NCBI GenBank assembly: GCA_002412545.1
Contig: DHVG01000014.1
Coordinates: 1-32,862 of the forward strand
DNA: 32,862 bases
Source: Elusimicrobia bacterium UBA5214
GTDB lineage: Bacteria; Elusimicrobiota; UBA5214
Reading direction: 5' to 3'
Every line of letters begins with the position of its first letter. Positions within the stretch are counted from its first letter, which is position 1. The position numbers and the translations under genes were made by a program. The notes under the pieces are model-generated. The model had not been told where the DNA came from, ran no database searches, and was given only the letters and a program-made list of their open reading frames with translations. Positions 22,022 to 29,541 of this stretch are shown here, in pieces.

Positions 22022-22759
22022 TTATTTCAACCGATTCTTCCCCGGGCAGACTTTGAGACAGATTCCGCAAATCTGTTGCGATATTTTTTCAGTTTTAATA
22101 AATTCTTTAAGTTTCTGATGACACTTTTCCAGAGAAAAACTGTTTTCTTGGATTGCTCCGGCAGGACAAACAGCAATACAAGATTTACATTCTCTGCAGG
22201 AACCGTTAAGTGGGTGATTGGTGGTTAATGGGTAGTTGGTGAGGATAGTGACATATCTTACCTGACTCCCGTAGTTAGGATTAACTAAAAGATTATTTTT
22301 TCCCTGCCAGCCCAGTCCAGCTAAATGAGCAATCTGTTTATGGGAAAGATGTCCTTTTAGATTTTGCCAGTCAACAACCTGTGATGCCGGGATGGGTAAA
22401 GCTTGATAACCCTCCTTCAGTTCTTCAGGATGGTGAGGCTTCGCCCTGAGGCTCAGCCCGAAGGGCACCGAACCATCGTTTTGGATAAACTGGGTAACTT
22501 TTAAAGCCACGGTATCTAAAAAAACATTTACCCGCTGGTAATGGAAAAAGTAGATTTGATTCGGTCGGTCAACAAGTGTCTCCAAAATACTTTGGGAAAG
22601 CCGATAGCCAAGGGAAATTGCAAAATCAAATTTTTCGGCTACTTCTTTTGGAAGAAGAAAATCTTTGCGTATTTCCCGAATATCGGCTACACCAAATAAA
22701 GAAATACCTTCGCCGGAAACTAAATCCTTAAGTTTTTGATAATTCTCTTTTGGATTCAT
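22022..22759 (-). CDS. QueG-like double [4Fe-4S] cluster protein
   Basis: A 245-residue protein related to epoxyqueuosine reductase, which completes queuosine at the tRNA wobble position. GLGWQGKNNLLVNPNYGS matches the QueG core. Two cluster motifs follow: CRECKSCIAVCPAGAI and CGICLKVCPG with a preceding Cys. It is well short of typical QueG (over 300 residues) and lacks the C-terminal HEAT repeats, so it could be a minimal QueG or a related reductase of other function. A palindromic element (22435-22464) encodes PFGLSLRAKPHH in frame, and a degenerate 7-base tract (22208-22242) encodes TNYPLTTNHPL next to the first cluster. It overlaps mnmG by 32 bases. Confidence 0.75.
   Translation of the reverse strand: MNPKENYQKLKDLVSGEGISLFGVADIREIRKDFLLPKEVAEKFDFAISLGYRLSQSILETLVDRPNQIYFFHYQRVNVFLDTVALKVTQFIQNDGSVPFGLSLRAKPHHPEELKEGYQALPIPASQVVDWQNLKGHLSHKQIAHLAGLGWQGKNNLLVNPNYGSQVRYVTILTNYPLTTNHPLNGSCRECKSCIAVCPAGAIQENSFSLEKCHQKLKEFIKTEKISQQICGICLKVCPGKNRLK
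22208..22242 (-). repeat. Degenerate 7-base tandem tract in the QueG-like gene
   Basis: On the plus strand, five heptads rich in TGG and TTGG, each carrying GG or TT at matching places (for example TGATTGG, TGGGTAG). They are translated in frame immediately before the first Cys motif. The tract is less regular than those in korA or argJ. Confidence 0.6.
22435..22464 (-). repeat. Palindromic element in the QueG-like gene, shared with 16965-16992
   Basis: On the minus strand it reads CCTTCGGGCTGAGCC followed by TCAGGGCGAAGCCTC, matching the element nested in the sigma-factor spacer in nearly every base. Here it is inside a coding region and keeps the frame. Confidence 0.7.
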
Positions 22760-24620
22760 AAGTGAACCGTTCTAAATAAACTAAAAGGATAGAAATATCT
22801 GCCGGAGTAACCCCGGAGATTCTTGATGCTTGCCCGATTGAACGGGGATGTATTTTTTTCAGTTTCAATCTTGATTCGGTTAGAAGTCCCGGTACCGCAT
22901 CGTAGTCAAAATCTTCCGGGATAAGTTTTCTTTCTAATTTCTTGAATTTCTCAACTTCTTGATTCTGTCTTTTGATATAACCTTCATACTTAATTTCAAT
23001 TTCCACTTCTTCTCTTATTTTCTCTTCACTCCAAGGAGATATATCTTCGTGTAAAGTGTAAGGTGTAACGTGTAAGGTGTTTACTGCTTGGTTATAAGTC
23101 AGGCCACGGCGAATCAAATGGGCAAGGGAAACACCTTCTACAGGAACAAAAGTTTTCTCTAAATAGGCAATTTCTTTATCTATTTTTTCTTCGTAGCATA
23201 AAAATTTTTCATAAATTTCTTTTGGGATTAAACCGAATTTATAACCGTAAGGTAAAAGTCGTAAATCGGCATTATCATTACGTAAAATCAGACGGTACTC
23301 TGCTCTTGAAGTAAACATCCGGTAGGGGTCCATTATACCTTTAGTAACTAAATCATCAATTAAAACTCCAATGTATGCTTCATCACGACCAAGAATAAAC
23401 GGCTCTTTTCCTCTTAATTTTAAGACCGCATTTATTCCGGCAATCAGTCCTTGTCCGGCAGCTTCTTCATAACCAGTAGTTCCGTTTATCTGTCCCGCAA
23501 AATACAAGTTCTCAACTTGTTTTGTTTCCAGTGTCGGTTTAAGTTGGGTTGGTGGAGCGAAATCATACTCAATAGCATAACCGTAACGCATAATTTCTGC
23601 CTTTTCGCAACCGGTTAAACTATGGACAATTCCTTCTTGTACATCTTCGGGTAAAGAAGTAGAAATACCGTTACAATACATTTCTTCAGTATTTATTCCC
23701 TCGGGTTCTAAAAATACCTGATGTCTTTCCTTATCTGGGAAACGGACAACTTTGTCTTCAATTGAAGGACAATACCGCGGACCGATACTTTTGATAATTC
23801 CGGTATATAAAGGCGAACGGTCAAGATTTTCACGGATAACCCGATGCGTTTTTTCATTGGTGTAAGTAAGCCAGCACGGTATCTGAGGACGTGTAAGGTG
23901 TAAGGTGTAAAGTGAAAAGAAAACCGGGGGAGAGTCACCATCTTGACGAGCAAGTTTGGAATAATCAAGAGTTCTGCCGTTTATGCGCGGTGGTGTGCCG
24001 GTTTTTAGCCGACCTACTTCAAAACCAAGTTCACGCAAAGAATCGGATAAGTATTCTGCCGGGAATTCACCACTACGACCCGCTGGATAATTTTTTAAAC
24101 CAAGATGAACTAAACCTTTAAGAAAAGTACCGGTGGTGACAATTACTGCGTCAGTTTCATAAACGGTTCCAGTTTTGGTTAAGATACCAGAGACACGATT
24201 ACTTTTAGTGAGAATCTTTATCGCTTCACCCTGACGCAAGTCCAAATTTTCCTGTTTTTCAATTGTCTGTTTCATTGTTAACTGGTAAAGTTTACGGTCA
24301 CATTGGGCTCTTGGTGATTGCACGGCTGGACCTTTAGAACGGTTAAGCATCCGGAACTGGATTGCGGTTTTATCGGTATTTTTTGCCATCTCCCCACCTA
24401 AAGCATCAATTTCACGCACAATCTGTCCTTTGGCCAGCCCCCCAATTGCCGGATTACAGGACATATGGGCAACTGTATCAATGTTCATCGTTAAAAGTAA
24501 AACTTGGCAAGTTTTACCTGCCGAAGAGGCGGGCATTCTCGCTGACGCTAATGCTGCTTCGCAACCAGCATGTCCTGCACCGATAACAACGACGTTGTAT
24601 TTCTTGGGGTAGGTAAACAT
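22728..24620 (-). CDS. mnmG: tRNA uridine-34 carboxymethylaminomethyl modification enzyme MnmG (GidA)
   Basis: FAD-dependent partner of MnmE that modifies the wobble uridine of several tRNAs. GAGHAGCEAALASARM is the FAD-binding dinucleotide motif. MSCNPAIGGLAKG, GTFLKG, RLKTGTPPRI, SIEDKVVRF, GQINGTTGYEEAA and the C-terminal IGQASRISGVTPADISILL are all diagnostic. The length of 630 is normal overall, yet three segments are repeat-derived: PASSAGKT right after the FAD motif (24497-24533), YTLHLT (23892-23919) and TLHVTPYTLH (23050-23077). The ATG at 24620 has weak ribosome-site support. It is followed by the QueG-like gene, another probable tRNA wobble-modification function. Confidence 0.95.
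   Translation of the reverse strand: MFTYPKKYNVVVIGAGHAGCEAALASARMPASSAGKTCQVLLLTMNIDTVAHMSCNPAIGGLAKGQIVREIDALGGEMAKNTDKTAIQFRMLNRSKGPAVQSPRAQCDRKLYQLTMKQTIEKQENLDLRQGEAIKILTKSNRVSGILTKTGTVYETDAVIVTTGTFLKGLVHLGLKNYPAGRSGEFPAEYLSDSLRELGFEVGRLKTGTPPRINGRTLDYSKLARQDGDSPPVFFSLYTLHLTRPQIPCWLTYTNEKTHRVIRENLDRSPLYTGIIKSIGPRYCPSIEDKVVRFPDKERHQVFLEPEGINTEEMYCNGISTSLPEDVQEGIVHSLTGCEKAEIMRYGYAIEYDFAPPTQLKPTLETKQVENLYFAGQINGTTGYEEAAGQGLIAGINAVLKLRGKEPFILGRDEAYIGVLIDDLVTKGIMDPYRMFTSRAEYRLILRNDNADLRLLPYGYKFGLIPKEIYEKFLCYEEKIDKEIAYLEKTFVPVEGVSLAHLIRRGLTYNQAVNTLHVTPYTLHEDISPWSEEKIREEVEIEIKYEGYIKRQNQEVEKFKKLERKLIPEDFDYDAVPGLLTESRLKLKKIHPRSIGQASRISGVTPADISILLVYLERFTYESKRELSKT
23050..23077 (-). repeat. 7-base tandem tract in mnmG, four units
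   Basis: On the plus strand, four heptads of consensus TGTAAGG in perfect register, with a fifth partial unit. Translated on the minus strand, it encodes TLHVTPYTLH. Confidence 0.85.
23892..23919 (-). repeat. Second 7-base tandem tract in mnmG, four units
   Basis: On the plus strand, units TGTAAGG (twice), TGTAAAG and TGAAAAG. It is the same unit as at 23050-23077, and the peptide YTLH is produced at both sites. Compared by eye with E. coli MnmG, this segment shows no net length gain. Confidence 0.8.
24497..24533 (-). repeat. Double palindrome inside the mnmG FAD-binding region
   Basis: A perfect 10-bp inverted repeat GTAAAACTTG / CAAGTTTTAC around one base (24497-24517) is followed by CCTGCC / GGCGGG (24517-24533, one T:G pair). 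It adds about seven residues between the glycine-rich FAD motif and the next beta strand. Confidence 0.7.
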
Positions 24621-24628
24621 TTCAATAG

Positions 24629-24656
24629 AAGTTCAAAGTGTAAAGTTAAAAGTTAA
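24629..24656. repeat. 7-base tandem tract between hisS and mnmG
   Basis: Four heptads AAGTTCA, AAGTGTA, AAGTTAA, AAGTTAA in perfect register, spanning the hisS stop and the mnmG upstream region. This is a mostly non-coding tract. Confidence 0.75.
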
Positions 24657-25969
24657 ATTTTTTTAAGTTCGGAAGGGAGGTTGTCTAATTTTATTTCTTT
24701 TTGTTCTTTGGTCTGCATATCCCTCAAAGTGGTCACCTTGCGGTTAAGTTCATCTTCACCAAGAATTAAAACATATTTTGCTTTTAAACCATCGGCTTCA
24801 CGCATCTGTGCTTTCAAACTTTTCTCTTCGTAAAGACCAGTTTCTACAGTAAACCCTGCACCACGAAGGGTCTGGACAATTTTTAACCCTTCTTTCCTTG
24901 CTTTCTCACCGATTGTGGCTAAATAAATTAGTTGTTCTTGGCTCTTAGCTCTTAGCTCTTGGCTAATGAACTCTTTGCTCAATTGCTTTATTAGTCTCTC
25001 TACACCAATTGCCCAACCTACCGCCGGAATATCTTCTCCACCCAGTTCTTTAACTAAATTATCATATCTCCCACCCGCCGCAAAAGTATCTTGAGAACCG
25101 GAAGAAAACCGTTCCAAACCCGCATTGGAACCTGGTACACTATTCTTAAATTCAAAAATTGTCCGGGTATAATAGTCAATTCCACGCACTAAATAGGGGT
25201 CAATCTGGTAGCTAATTTTATTTTCCGTAAGTAGAGCTAATAATTCTTGAAAATGTTTATTGCAGGATTCACAGACATAGTCCTTAATTAAAGGTATTCG
25301 TCCGTGGATATTTTTGGAATCAATCTTACAGTCCAAAACTCTTAGAGGATTTTTTTCTATCCGTCGCTGACAGTCAGCACAAAGTTGGGATGTGGCAGTT
25401 GGGGAGTGGGGGAGCTGGACCAAATAATCCTTTAAAGCTTTACGATATTCTGGTCGGCAATTCGGGCAACCGAGATTGTTCAAAAATAAATTGTATTCTT
25501 TTAATCCTAGATTATGAAAATATTCTACCGCTAAACTAAGCACTTCAAAATCGGCATAGGGAGATACCGAACCAAAAAACTCTACACCGATTTGGTAAAA
25601 TTCTCGCTGCCTACCGGCTTGGGGACGTTCATAACGGTAAAAAGGACCAGAATAAAAAAATTTACTAATTTTTCCCGGACTGATAAGTGCATTTTCAATT
25701 GCGGCACGGACAACCGGTGCTGTCCCTTCCGGACGGAGGGCGAGCAACCTCTCCCTTTTATCTTTAAAAACATACATTTCTTTTTCTACAATATCAGTAG
25801 TTTCACCTACTGAACGGGTGAAAAGATTCACCTCTTCAAAAATAGGTGTAGAGATTTCCTGATAATTCCAGCGTGCAAAAATTTCTCTTGCTTTGGTGTC
25901 TAAAAAATGTCTAATTTTTGCTTCTTCACCAAAAATATCTTTTGTCCCACGTGGTGCTGAATAGACCAT
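24653..25969 (-). CDS. hisS: Histidyl-tRNA synthetase
   Basis: Class II synthetase charging tRNA-His. Motifs include APRGTKDIFG at the start, the motif-2 region FYRYERPQAGRQREFYQIG, VRGIDYYTRTIFEF and AAGGRYDNLVKELGG, with a C-terminal anticodon-binding domain. The ATG at 25969 is chosen because GAGGAA lies 7 bases upstream and it gives the canonical N-terminus. In-frame upstream triplets at 25984 and 26017 are less likely; the latter TTG is itself the -35 box. Two repeat tracts are translated: ELRAKSQEQ (24934-24968) before the anticodon-binding domain, and LPHSPTATSQL (25384-25418) before the CADCQ insertion. Confidence 0.95.
   Translation of the reverse strand: MVYSAPRGTKDIFGEEAKIRHFLDTKAREIFARWNYQEISTPIFEEVNLFTRSVGETTDIVEKEMYVFKDKRERLLALRPEGTAPVVRAAIENALISPGKISKFFYSGPFYRYERPQAGRQREFYQIGVEFFGSVSPYADFEVLSLAVEYFHNLGLKEYNLFLNNLGCPNCRPEYRKALKDYLVQLPHSPTATSQLCADCQRRIEKNPLRVLDCKIDSKNIHGRIPLIKDYVCESCNKHFQELLALLTENKISYQIDPYLVRGIDYYTRTIFEFKNSVPGSNAGLERFSSGSQDTFAAGGRYDNLVKELGGEDIPAVGWAIGVERLIKQLSKEFISQELRAKSQEQLIYLATIGEKARKEGLKIVQTLRGAGFTVETGLYEEKSLKAQMREADGLKAKYVLILGEDELNRKVTTLRDMQTKEQKEIKLDNLPSELKKI
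24934..24968 (-). repeat. 7-base tandem tract in hisS, matching argC
   Basis: On the plus strand, five heptads of consensus GCTCTTA. Read on the coding strand, the unit is AGAGCTA, with the same succession of variants as in argC (14341-14368). It encodes ELRAKSQEQ, against ELKAKSQEQ in ArgC. Confidence 0.85.
25384..25418 (-). repeat. Degenerate 7-base tandem tract in hisS
   Basis: On the plus strand, five heptads of the form GTTGGGA / TGTGGCA / AGTGGGG, with GG at matching positions. They are translated as a Ser/Pro/Thr-rich insertion before CADCQRRIEKNPLRVLDCK. Confidence 0.6.
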
Positions 25970-25988
25970 TAAATTATTCCTCATTATA

Positions 25989-26017
25989 AATTTACTAAAA
26001 AATTTAGGTATTGTCAA
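25989..26017 (-). promoter_or_regulatory. Promoter for hisS
   Basis: On the minus strand, a perfect -35 TTGACA (26017-26012), a 17-base spacer and a -10-like TAAATT (25994-25989). A closer match TATAAT lies 6 bases further on, but at a 23-base spacing. The leader would be very short, about 13 bases including the ribosome site. Confidence 0.55.
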
Positions 26018-26023
26018 AAGACT

Positions 26024-27220
26024 TTATAAGTTCAACGGGAGAAGAAGTTCCGAAGAAGGAATCTTTTTCTCTAATACCTCCGTCCTTTTCCCGTCTAAAA
26101 GGATAAATTTTGCAGTTCTTTTTATTACTGCACCAAGTGATTTCAATTCTTGTAAATTATGTATCTTATTTTTTTGCCGGTATTCAAGGATTCTTTTTGC
26201 CGAAACCGGTCCGATACCCGGGATACGCAGGAGTTGATAATAGTCAGCACGGTTTATCTCTATTGGGAAAAGATGTTTATTAGAGTCAGATTCTGCCCAG
26301 AGCAGTTTTGGGTCTTTATCCAGTAGTAAATTATTCATTTCATCTAAAGGGATTTCTTTGGCTTTAAACCCATAAAAATGGATTAGCCAGTCCACCTGAT
26401 AAAGACGATGTTCCCGTAAGAGCGGTGTGGGAGAAAAATTTTCTAATGGTGTGTCGGAGATGGGGACGAAAGCAGAGAAGTATACTCTTCTTAAATTATA
26501 TTTCTGGTGTAATTCTTCAGTAAGATAAACAATTTCTTTATCGGTTTCCCCGCCTGGTCCGACAACCAGTTGGGTAGATACCGTCTTGTTTAGTCGTTGG
26601 CCATTAGTCATTAGTCGTTGGTTATATTTTTCTGCGACCTTAGTTAAAGTCTTTAAATTTTCTAATAGGGAAAAAGATATTTTTTGGGGAGATAATCTTT
26701 TTAATCTCTCCGAATTCGGTGCTTCCAGATTTAAAGAAACACGGTTAGCTAATTCTACTGCTTTTTCCATCTGTTCAGGGGTTGAACCGGGAAGGACTTT
26801 GAGATGAATATATCCGGGATAGCGATATTTTTTCCGCAGAATTATACAGGTTTCAAGCATTTTGTCCATTGTTCTTTGGGAATTATCCTTGATTGCTGAA
26901 CTGAGAAAAAGTCCCTGCACAAAATCTTTTTGTAAGTACTGGATAAAGGTCTGACTTAAACTTTGCGGGGTGAATTCATCACGGATAAGATTACGATTTT
27001 TTCGGTTAGCACAATAGAGGCAGTTCAGTTCGCAGCGGTTAGTTAATAATACTTTGAAAAGGTTGATAATTTTACCGTCAGGTAAAAGTGCGGGATAAAT
27101 TCCGGGCAGACATCTTTTCTTTGAATAACTGGGTTCACCCCGCACCGCTCTGGTGCGGGGTGAACAAACATCTTGTTCTGCTGCTGCCGAAAGAATTTCT
27201 AATTTATCACGAATAGACAC
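26024..27220 (-). CDS. Radical SAM protein with C-terminal helix-hairpin-helix, putative nucleic-acid modification/repair family
   Basis: Matches the family annotated as putative DNA modification/repair radical SAM protein. The [4Fe-4S] ligands are in CELNCLYC, a CxxxCxxC motif near residues 63-70. PGSTPEQME, NLEAPNSERLKRLSP and TQLVVGPGGETDKEI follow, and a DNA-binding helix-hairpin-helix (LLRIPGIGPVSAKRIL) lies near residue 330. The GTG at 27220 gives the family start (DKLEILSAAAEQDV). A TTG at 27325 would add 35 residues encoded by repeat-like DNA. A 14-bp palindrome (27133-27165) and a 7-base tract (26590-26624) are translated in frame. The usual partner gene (DUF4130 type) is absent. The substrate is unknown. 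Confidence 0.82.
   Translation of the reverse strand: MSIRDKLEILSAAAEQDVCSPRTRAVRGEPSYSKKRCLPGIYPALLPDGKIINLFKVLLTNRCELNCLYCANRKNRNLIRDEFTPQSLSQTFIQYLQKDFVQGLFLSSAIKDNSQRTMDKMLETCIILRKKYRYPGYIHLKVLPGSTPEQMEKAVELANRVSLNLEAPNSERLKRLSPQKISFSLLENLKTLTKVAEKYNQRLMTNGQRLNKTVSTQLVVGPGGETDKEIVYLTEELHQKYNLRRVYFSAFVPISDTPLENFSPTPLLREHRLYQVDWLIHFYGFKAKEIPLDEMNNLLLDKDPKLLWAESDSNKHLFPIEINRADYYQLLRIPGIGPVSAKRILEYRQKNKIHNLQELKSLGAVIKRTAKFILLDGKRTEVLEKKIPSSELLLPLNL
26590..26624 (-). repeat. 7-base tandem tract in the radical SAM gene
   Basis: On the plus strand, five heptads in perfect register, alternating TTAGTCG/TTAGTCA and TTGGCCA/TTGGTTA, all beginning TT. They are translated as NQRLMTNGQRLN between conserved blocks. 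Confidence 0.85.
27133..27165 (-). repeat. Perfect 14-bp palindrome inside the radical SAM gene
   Basis: GTTCACCCCGCACC (27133-27146) pairs exactly with its complement at 27152-27165 around a 5-base loop. It encodes SPRTRAVRGEP in frame near the N-terminus. The core ACCCCGCACC recurs in the non-coding palindromes at 29382-29489 and 31048-31079. Confidence 0.85.
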
Positions 27221-27654
27221 GGAATCTTCAATTTGAAAAAGTCGGTTTCTCGCTTCCTGAAATTTTTCCTCTGGTAGCCAATATCGGAGTCGGAGAAAAT
27301 TTACCTTTTTTACTAAATCGGTCAAAGGTGAATCTGCCCGATTTTCCTCTCCGCCACCAAATCAATGGCGGGGTCGTAAAAAAGTTTCATTTTCTCCTAA
27401 AAATTTCTGAATTCGCTCGAAACCGACTTTTTCAGTTCCTTGCTTGTTTTCGTAGAGTAAAAAGTCTAAGTTCCGAGCGTAATTTAAATATTTTTAGGCA
27501 AAGACAAGACTTCGTAGGGTTAAAAACAAATTAGCCTCACCTTTAATTTATTTACCGAAGCAGTCGCAGTTTCTGCCGACTCCGATGTTACATCGGAGAA
27601 AAAATATTACTGGAGCGAGGAACTGAACTTTTTGCTCTGTGCATTCTTATCTTT
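27221..27654. other. Repeat-filled region between the radical SAM gene and recN
   Basis: No convincing gene is present. Contents are a hairpin CCGCCA / TGGCGG (27351-27371) and an inverted repeat pairing 27235-27270 with 27396-27435 (sharing AAACCGACTTTTTCA). A further inverted repeat pairs TTCAGTTCCTTGCT (27431-27444) with AGCGAGGAACTGAA (27614-27627). The conserved tail of the structured repeats occurs in reverse at 27456-27477. Two adjoining hairpins lie at 27562-27598, one with stem CTCCGATG / CATCGGAG. No T-run terminator for recN is clear. A short plus-strand open frame here is probably spurious. Confidence 0.65.
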
Positions 27655-29340
27655 TTATTTATTTGCTAACTTGATTAGTTCCTGGGCGTGTTTTAAGGCG
27701 GTAGATTTTTCGCCACCGAGCATACGGGCAATCTCGTCTATTTTTTCTTCTTTATTTAATCTTTTTACTTGAGTAAAAGTTCTTCTTTGTCGTGTCTCTT
27801 TGGCCACATTGAAATGTTCGTTAGCGTAAACAGAAATCTGTGGTAGATGAGTAACACAAAGGACTTGGTGTGATTGGGATAACTGGGCTAATTTCCTGCC
27901 GACAACTGTTCCCATCGGACCACCGATACCAGCATCAATTTCGTCAAAGATAAGTACTGGTGTCTCATCCGACTGAGCGAGAATAGTTTTCAAGGCAAGC
28001 ATTATTCTGGACATTTCACCACCGGAAGCAATTTTGGAAAGTGGTTTTACTCCTTCCCCGGGATTGGGCGAAATAAGGAATTCAATTTCATCTTTACCGG
28101 AAGCATCAATTTCAGTTTTTTCTTTTAAGGAGACCAAGAATTTTGCTTTCGGCATACCGAGTTGGTTAAGTTCTTTTTCGGTTTCTTTAGATAATTTTTC
28201 AGCAACTTTTTTTCTTTTTTCAGATAATTCCTTAGCCAGTGTCTCAAATTTCGCATAAACTTCAGTTATTTCTTTCTCAATTTCATCTTTCTTCTCTTCG
28301 CTATGGCTAAGTTTGGATAATTCATTTTTTATTTTTTTCTGATGTTCAAGAATATCTTTGATTGTTGCACCATACTTTTTCTTCAGTTTCAAAATCATTT
28401 CCCGGCGTTCAACCAGTTCTTCAAGTTTTTTCGGGTTATATTCAATTTTATTTTGGTATTCTTGGATTTGACGGGCAAAATCGTCAAGTGCATAAATCTG
28501 TTCACTAAGATTCTTTAAACTTGTTTCCAGGGAAGAATCAAGACGGACTAAATTAGTAAGTATTTTCTCAACTTTCTGTAAACGGTTTAACGCTGCACCT
28601 TCTTCTTCAGTTAAAAGGTCAAGAATCTGGTTGGTGAAAGTAGACAACTTTTCGGCATTTGCCAGACGCAGGTATTCATTTTCTAATTCGCTTTCTTCTT
28701 CCGGAGAGAGATGTGCATTTTCAATTTCCTGTACTTGGAAGGAATAGAGGTCGATTTTCTGATTTCTTTCCTCTTCACTCAAACGAAGTTTTTCTTGTTC
28801 TTCTTTCAAAGCAGTATATTTTTTGTAAAGGTCAGATATTTTTTTACGCAAATTTTCTAAATTACCATAATTATCCAGAAGGTTGCGCTGGATATTTGCA
28901 CGGAGGAGTGCCTGATGTTCGTGTTGTCCGTGAATATCCACTAACAGGTCACCAAGAACCTGTAAAGTGGCAAGAGATATTGGTGTAGAATTAATAAAAC
29001 AACGACTACTTTCTGAACCAATTTCCCGTCGGATAATAATTTCATCCCGTAGATATGAATCTTTACGGGATTCATCATTAGTTTCTAATCCCTGTTCTTT
29101 TAAAAAATTGCTAACTGTTTGCTTATCCTTGACTGAAAATACACCGTTTATCTCACACCGTTTTGTTCCCTGACGAATTACACTACCGGAAGCACGTTCA
29201 CCTAAAAGTAGACCCAAAGCACCGAGAATAATTGTTTTTCCGGCACCAGTTTCACCAGTAAGAATATTCAATTGTTTATCAAACTCAAGAGATAATTCCT
29301 CAATTAAAGCATAATTTTTTATTGAGAGTAACTGTAACAT
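27655..29340 (-). CDS. recN: DNA repair protein RecN
   Basis: SMC-like ATPase acting early in double-strand break repair. The 561 residues have Walker A GETGAGKT at 29-36, long coiled coils (about 150-360), and the C-terminal signature KIASGGEMSRIMLALK with Walker B VLIFDEIDAGIGG. The ATG at 29340 is used; a TTG one codon upstream is less likely. The predicted promoter (29349-29377) would start transcription within a few bases of the ATG, so the message may be nearly leaderless, and no ribosome site is visible. No repeat tract was seen within the gene. It is transcribed away from the sigma-54 activator. Confidence 0.95.
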   Translation of the reverse strand: MLQLLSIKNYALIEELSLEFDKQLNILTGETGAGKTIILGALGLLLGERASGSVIRQGTKRCEINGVFSVKDKQTVSNFLKEQGLETNDESRKDSYLRDEIIIRREIGSESSRCFINSTPISLATLQVLGDLLVDIHGQHEHQALLRANIQRNLLDNYGNLENLRKKISDLYKKYTALKEEQEKLRLSEEERNQKIDLYSFQVQEIENAHLSPEEESELENEYLRLANAEKLSTFTNQILDLLTEEEGAALNRLQKVEKILTNLVRLDSSLETSLKNLSEQIYALDDFARQIQEYQNKIEYNPKKLEELVERREMILKLKKKYGATIKDILEHQKKIKNELSKLSHSEEKKDEIEKEITEVYAKFETLAKELSEKRKKVAEKLSKETEKELNQLGMPKAKFLVSLKEKTEIDASGKDEIEFLISPNPGEGVKPLSKIASGGEMSRIMLALKTILAQSDETPVLIFDEIDAGIGGPMGTVVGRKLAQLSQSHQVLCVTHLPQISVYANEHFNVAKETRQRRTFTQVKRLNKEEKIDEIARMLGGEKSTALKHAQELIKLANK

Positions 29341-29348
29341 CAATAAAT

Positions 29349-29377
29349 ATTTTATACAAATTTTCTTCTCCGGTCAA
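29349..29377 (-). promoter_or_regulatory. Promoter for recN
   Basis: On the minus strand, -35 TTGACC (29377-29372), a 17-base spacer and -10 TAAAAT (29354-29349). The predicted start is near 29342, almost at the recN ATG. No LexA-like palindrome was recognised. Confidence 0.6.
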
Positions 29378-29381
29378 GTTT

Positions 29382-29489
29382 ACCCCGCACCTTTCAAGTA
29401 TCTAAGAATGCATCCTTAATTACACCGGGAATGATAAATAGGCTATCATTGAAAATACTAAAATTGATTATACTCAAAAGGTGCGGGGT
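29382..29489. repeat. Long inverted repeat of the CCCCGCACC family between recN and the activator gene
   Basis: ACCCCGCACCTTT (29382-29394) is the exact complement of the sequence at 29477-29489, with 82 bases between. The inside holds ATGATA / TATCAT and AGTAT / ATACT pairs. It separates the two divergent promoters and abuts both. Confidence 0.75.
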
Positions 29490-29518
29490 TTGATTTTTAA
29501 AGTAGATAAATGTATAAT
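29490..29518 (+). promoter_or_regulatory. Promoter for the sigma-54 activator gene
   Basis: -35 TTGATT (29490-29495), a 17-base spacer and a perfect -10 TATAAT (29513-29518). The GTG start is 23 bases downstream, with GGAGTGG between. The -35 box touches the end of the long inverted repeat. Confidence 0.65.
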
Positions 29519-29541
29519 CAAGACAGATTTGGAGTGGTAAA

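Noticed and set aside
27328..27534. Plus-strand open frame of 68 codons upstream of recN
   Set aside because: It spans several palindromes, has no ribosome site, and its similarity to the radical SAM N-terminus is explained by an inverted repeat.
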